Source: Leptospira bourretii (GTDB lineage: Bacteria > Spirochaetota > Leptospiria > Leptospirales > Leptospiraceae). Taken from it: DNA of 64,000 nucleotides. The notes below the pieces were generated by a model. That model saw only the letters and a program-made list of their open reading frames with translations, had not been told where the DNA came from and made no database searches. The DNA is taken from NCBI RefSeq assembly GCF_004770145.1, contig NZ_RQFW01000018.1, forward strand, positions 342,501-406,500, in the 5' to 3' direction. The position numbers and the translations under genes are program-made. Positions 63,734 through 64,000 of this stretch are shown piece after piece (position 1 is the stretch's first letter; every line of letters starts with the position of its first letter).

Positions 63734-64000
63734 TTAGTCGACAGTTACCGTACTGATACGAAGTCCATCCCTGTCTCCCTTCCAAGGAACAGGAGTTTTT
63801 TCTCTTCCTTTGATGAGAAGTAGTTCTTTCGACCTACCTTCAACCACAAGTCCATCTAATGGGTAATAAAAGTCCCCTTGAATGTCATAGGAATCTTTCC
63901 ACTTAGATCCACCTTTCCAAAGATAGGCGGTATTCTCTGTATTGACCAGTAATGACTCCGGGTTTTTCACAACTGAACGAATGGATTCTGTGCTACCAAG
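63734..64000 (-). CDS. Partial gene, 5' end beyond the window
   Basis: The minus-strand frame stays open to the window end, giving at least 88 residues: 'STESIRSVVKNPESLLVNTENTAYLWKGG' to 'GREKTPVPWKGDRDGLRISTVTVD'. An internal GTG at 63970 is a possible start, but the frame continues upstream with a similar composition. The visible part is beta-strand-like and hydrophilic; no family is recognised. Confidence 0.5.
   Translation of the reverse strand, partial: LGSTESIRSVVKNPESLLVNTENTAYLWKGGSKWKDSYDIQGDFYYPLDGLVVEGRSKELLLIKGREKTPVPWKGDRDGLRISTVTVD

Noticed and set aside
1..64000. tRNA/rRNA genes, CRISPR arrays, insertion sequences
   Set aside because: No tRNA-like T-loop set, no regularly spaced repeats, and no transposase or integrase frames were seen on either strand.

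Overview
The window looks like chromosomal DNA of a Leptospira-type spirochaete. The inference rests on the AT-rich composition with A/T-rich codons, many lipoproteins with loose spirochaetal lipoboxes, PEGA-domain and OmpL-like (BBP2) porin proteins, MotA, a methyl-accepting chemotaxis protein, abundant GAF/PAS/GGDEF/cyclase signalling proteins, and frequent GTG/TTG starts. Species cannot be fixed from this sequence alone. No tRNA, rRNA, CRISPR array, transposase or prophage gene was seen, so this is mostly housekeeping and envelope/signalling chromosome with small accessory patches.

Layout. 1-0.69 kb: no convincing gene, ending in a GC-rich dispersed repeat. 0.7-6.84 kb: one tight minus-strand gene train (Cys-rich small protein, RnfC-like Fe-S protein, RnfD-like membrane protein, PTS EIIA-Ntr, two Opp/Dpp-type permeases, PEGA protein). 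6.9-11.5 kb: a GT2 glycosyltransferase divergent from a large membrane protein coupled to MotA. 11.5-15.2 kb: rRNA methyltransferase, RNase HI, small lipoprotein, Fur-family regulator, CCA/poly(A) nucleotidyltransferase. 15.4-23.1 kb: envelope block with a BBP2 porin, lipoproteins, a chemoreceptor, a dihaem peroxidase-like lipoprotein, then a cobalamin riboswitch ahead of two lipoprotein genes. 23.3-27.3 kb: thioredoxin-like lipoprotein, GATase and secA operon. 27.5-38.9 kb: acidic-tail protein, Maf/DUF115 protein, HATPase-HDOD fusion, ABC ATPase, a 1243-residue repeat lipoprotein, DUF445 and epimerase genes. 39.1-41.5 kb: arsenic operon (arsR, arsC, DUF6428, ACR3 pump) with an operator at the arsR start codon. 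41.6-50.4 kb: old yellow enzyme, diguanylate cyclase, PAS protein, GNAT, acyl-CoA dehydrogenase, esterase-like lipoprotein, SDR. 50.4-64 kb: YiiX-like protein, ArsR/AHSA1 pair, DUF4180, a frameshifted GAF gene, an Imm5-like protein with a rhomboid-like protein, GT2, adenylate/guanylate cyclase, NADP isocitrate dehydrogenase, MBL hydrolase, trmB, and a gene cut by the window end.

The most interesting signals are: the cobalamin riboswitch controlling two surface lipoproteins rather than an obvious transporter or biosynthesis gene (a candidate B12 capture system); a rhomboid homologue that has lost its catalytic histidine and gained a zinc ribbon; a histidine-kinase-type ATPase fused to an HDOD domain; an Rnf-like C/D pair without the other Rnf subunits; palindromes abutting the start codons of two unrelated ArsR-family genes that lack a ribosome-binding site; a perfect 11-bp hairpin that buries the start codon of a GGDEF gene; and three copies of an uncharacterised GC-rich dispersed repeat. 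All family assignments come from reading motifs by eye; no database search was run.
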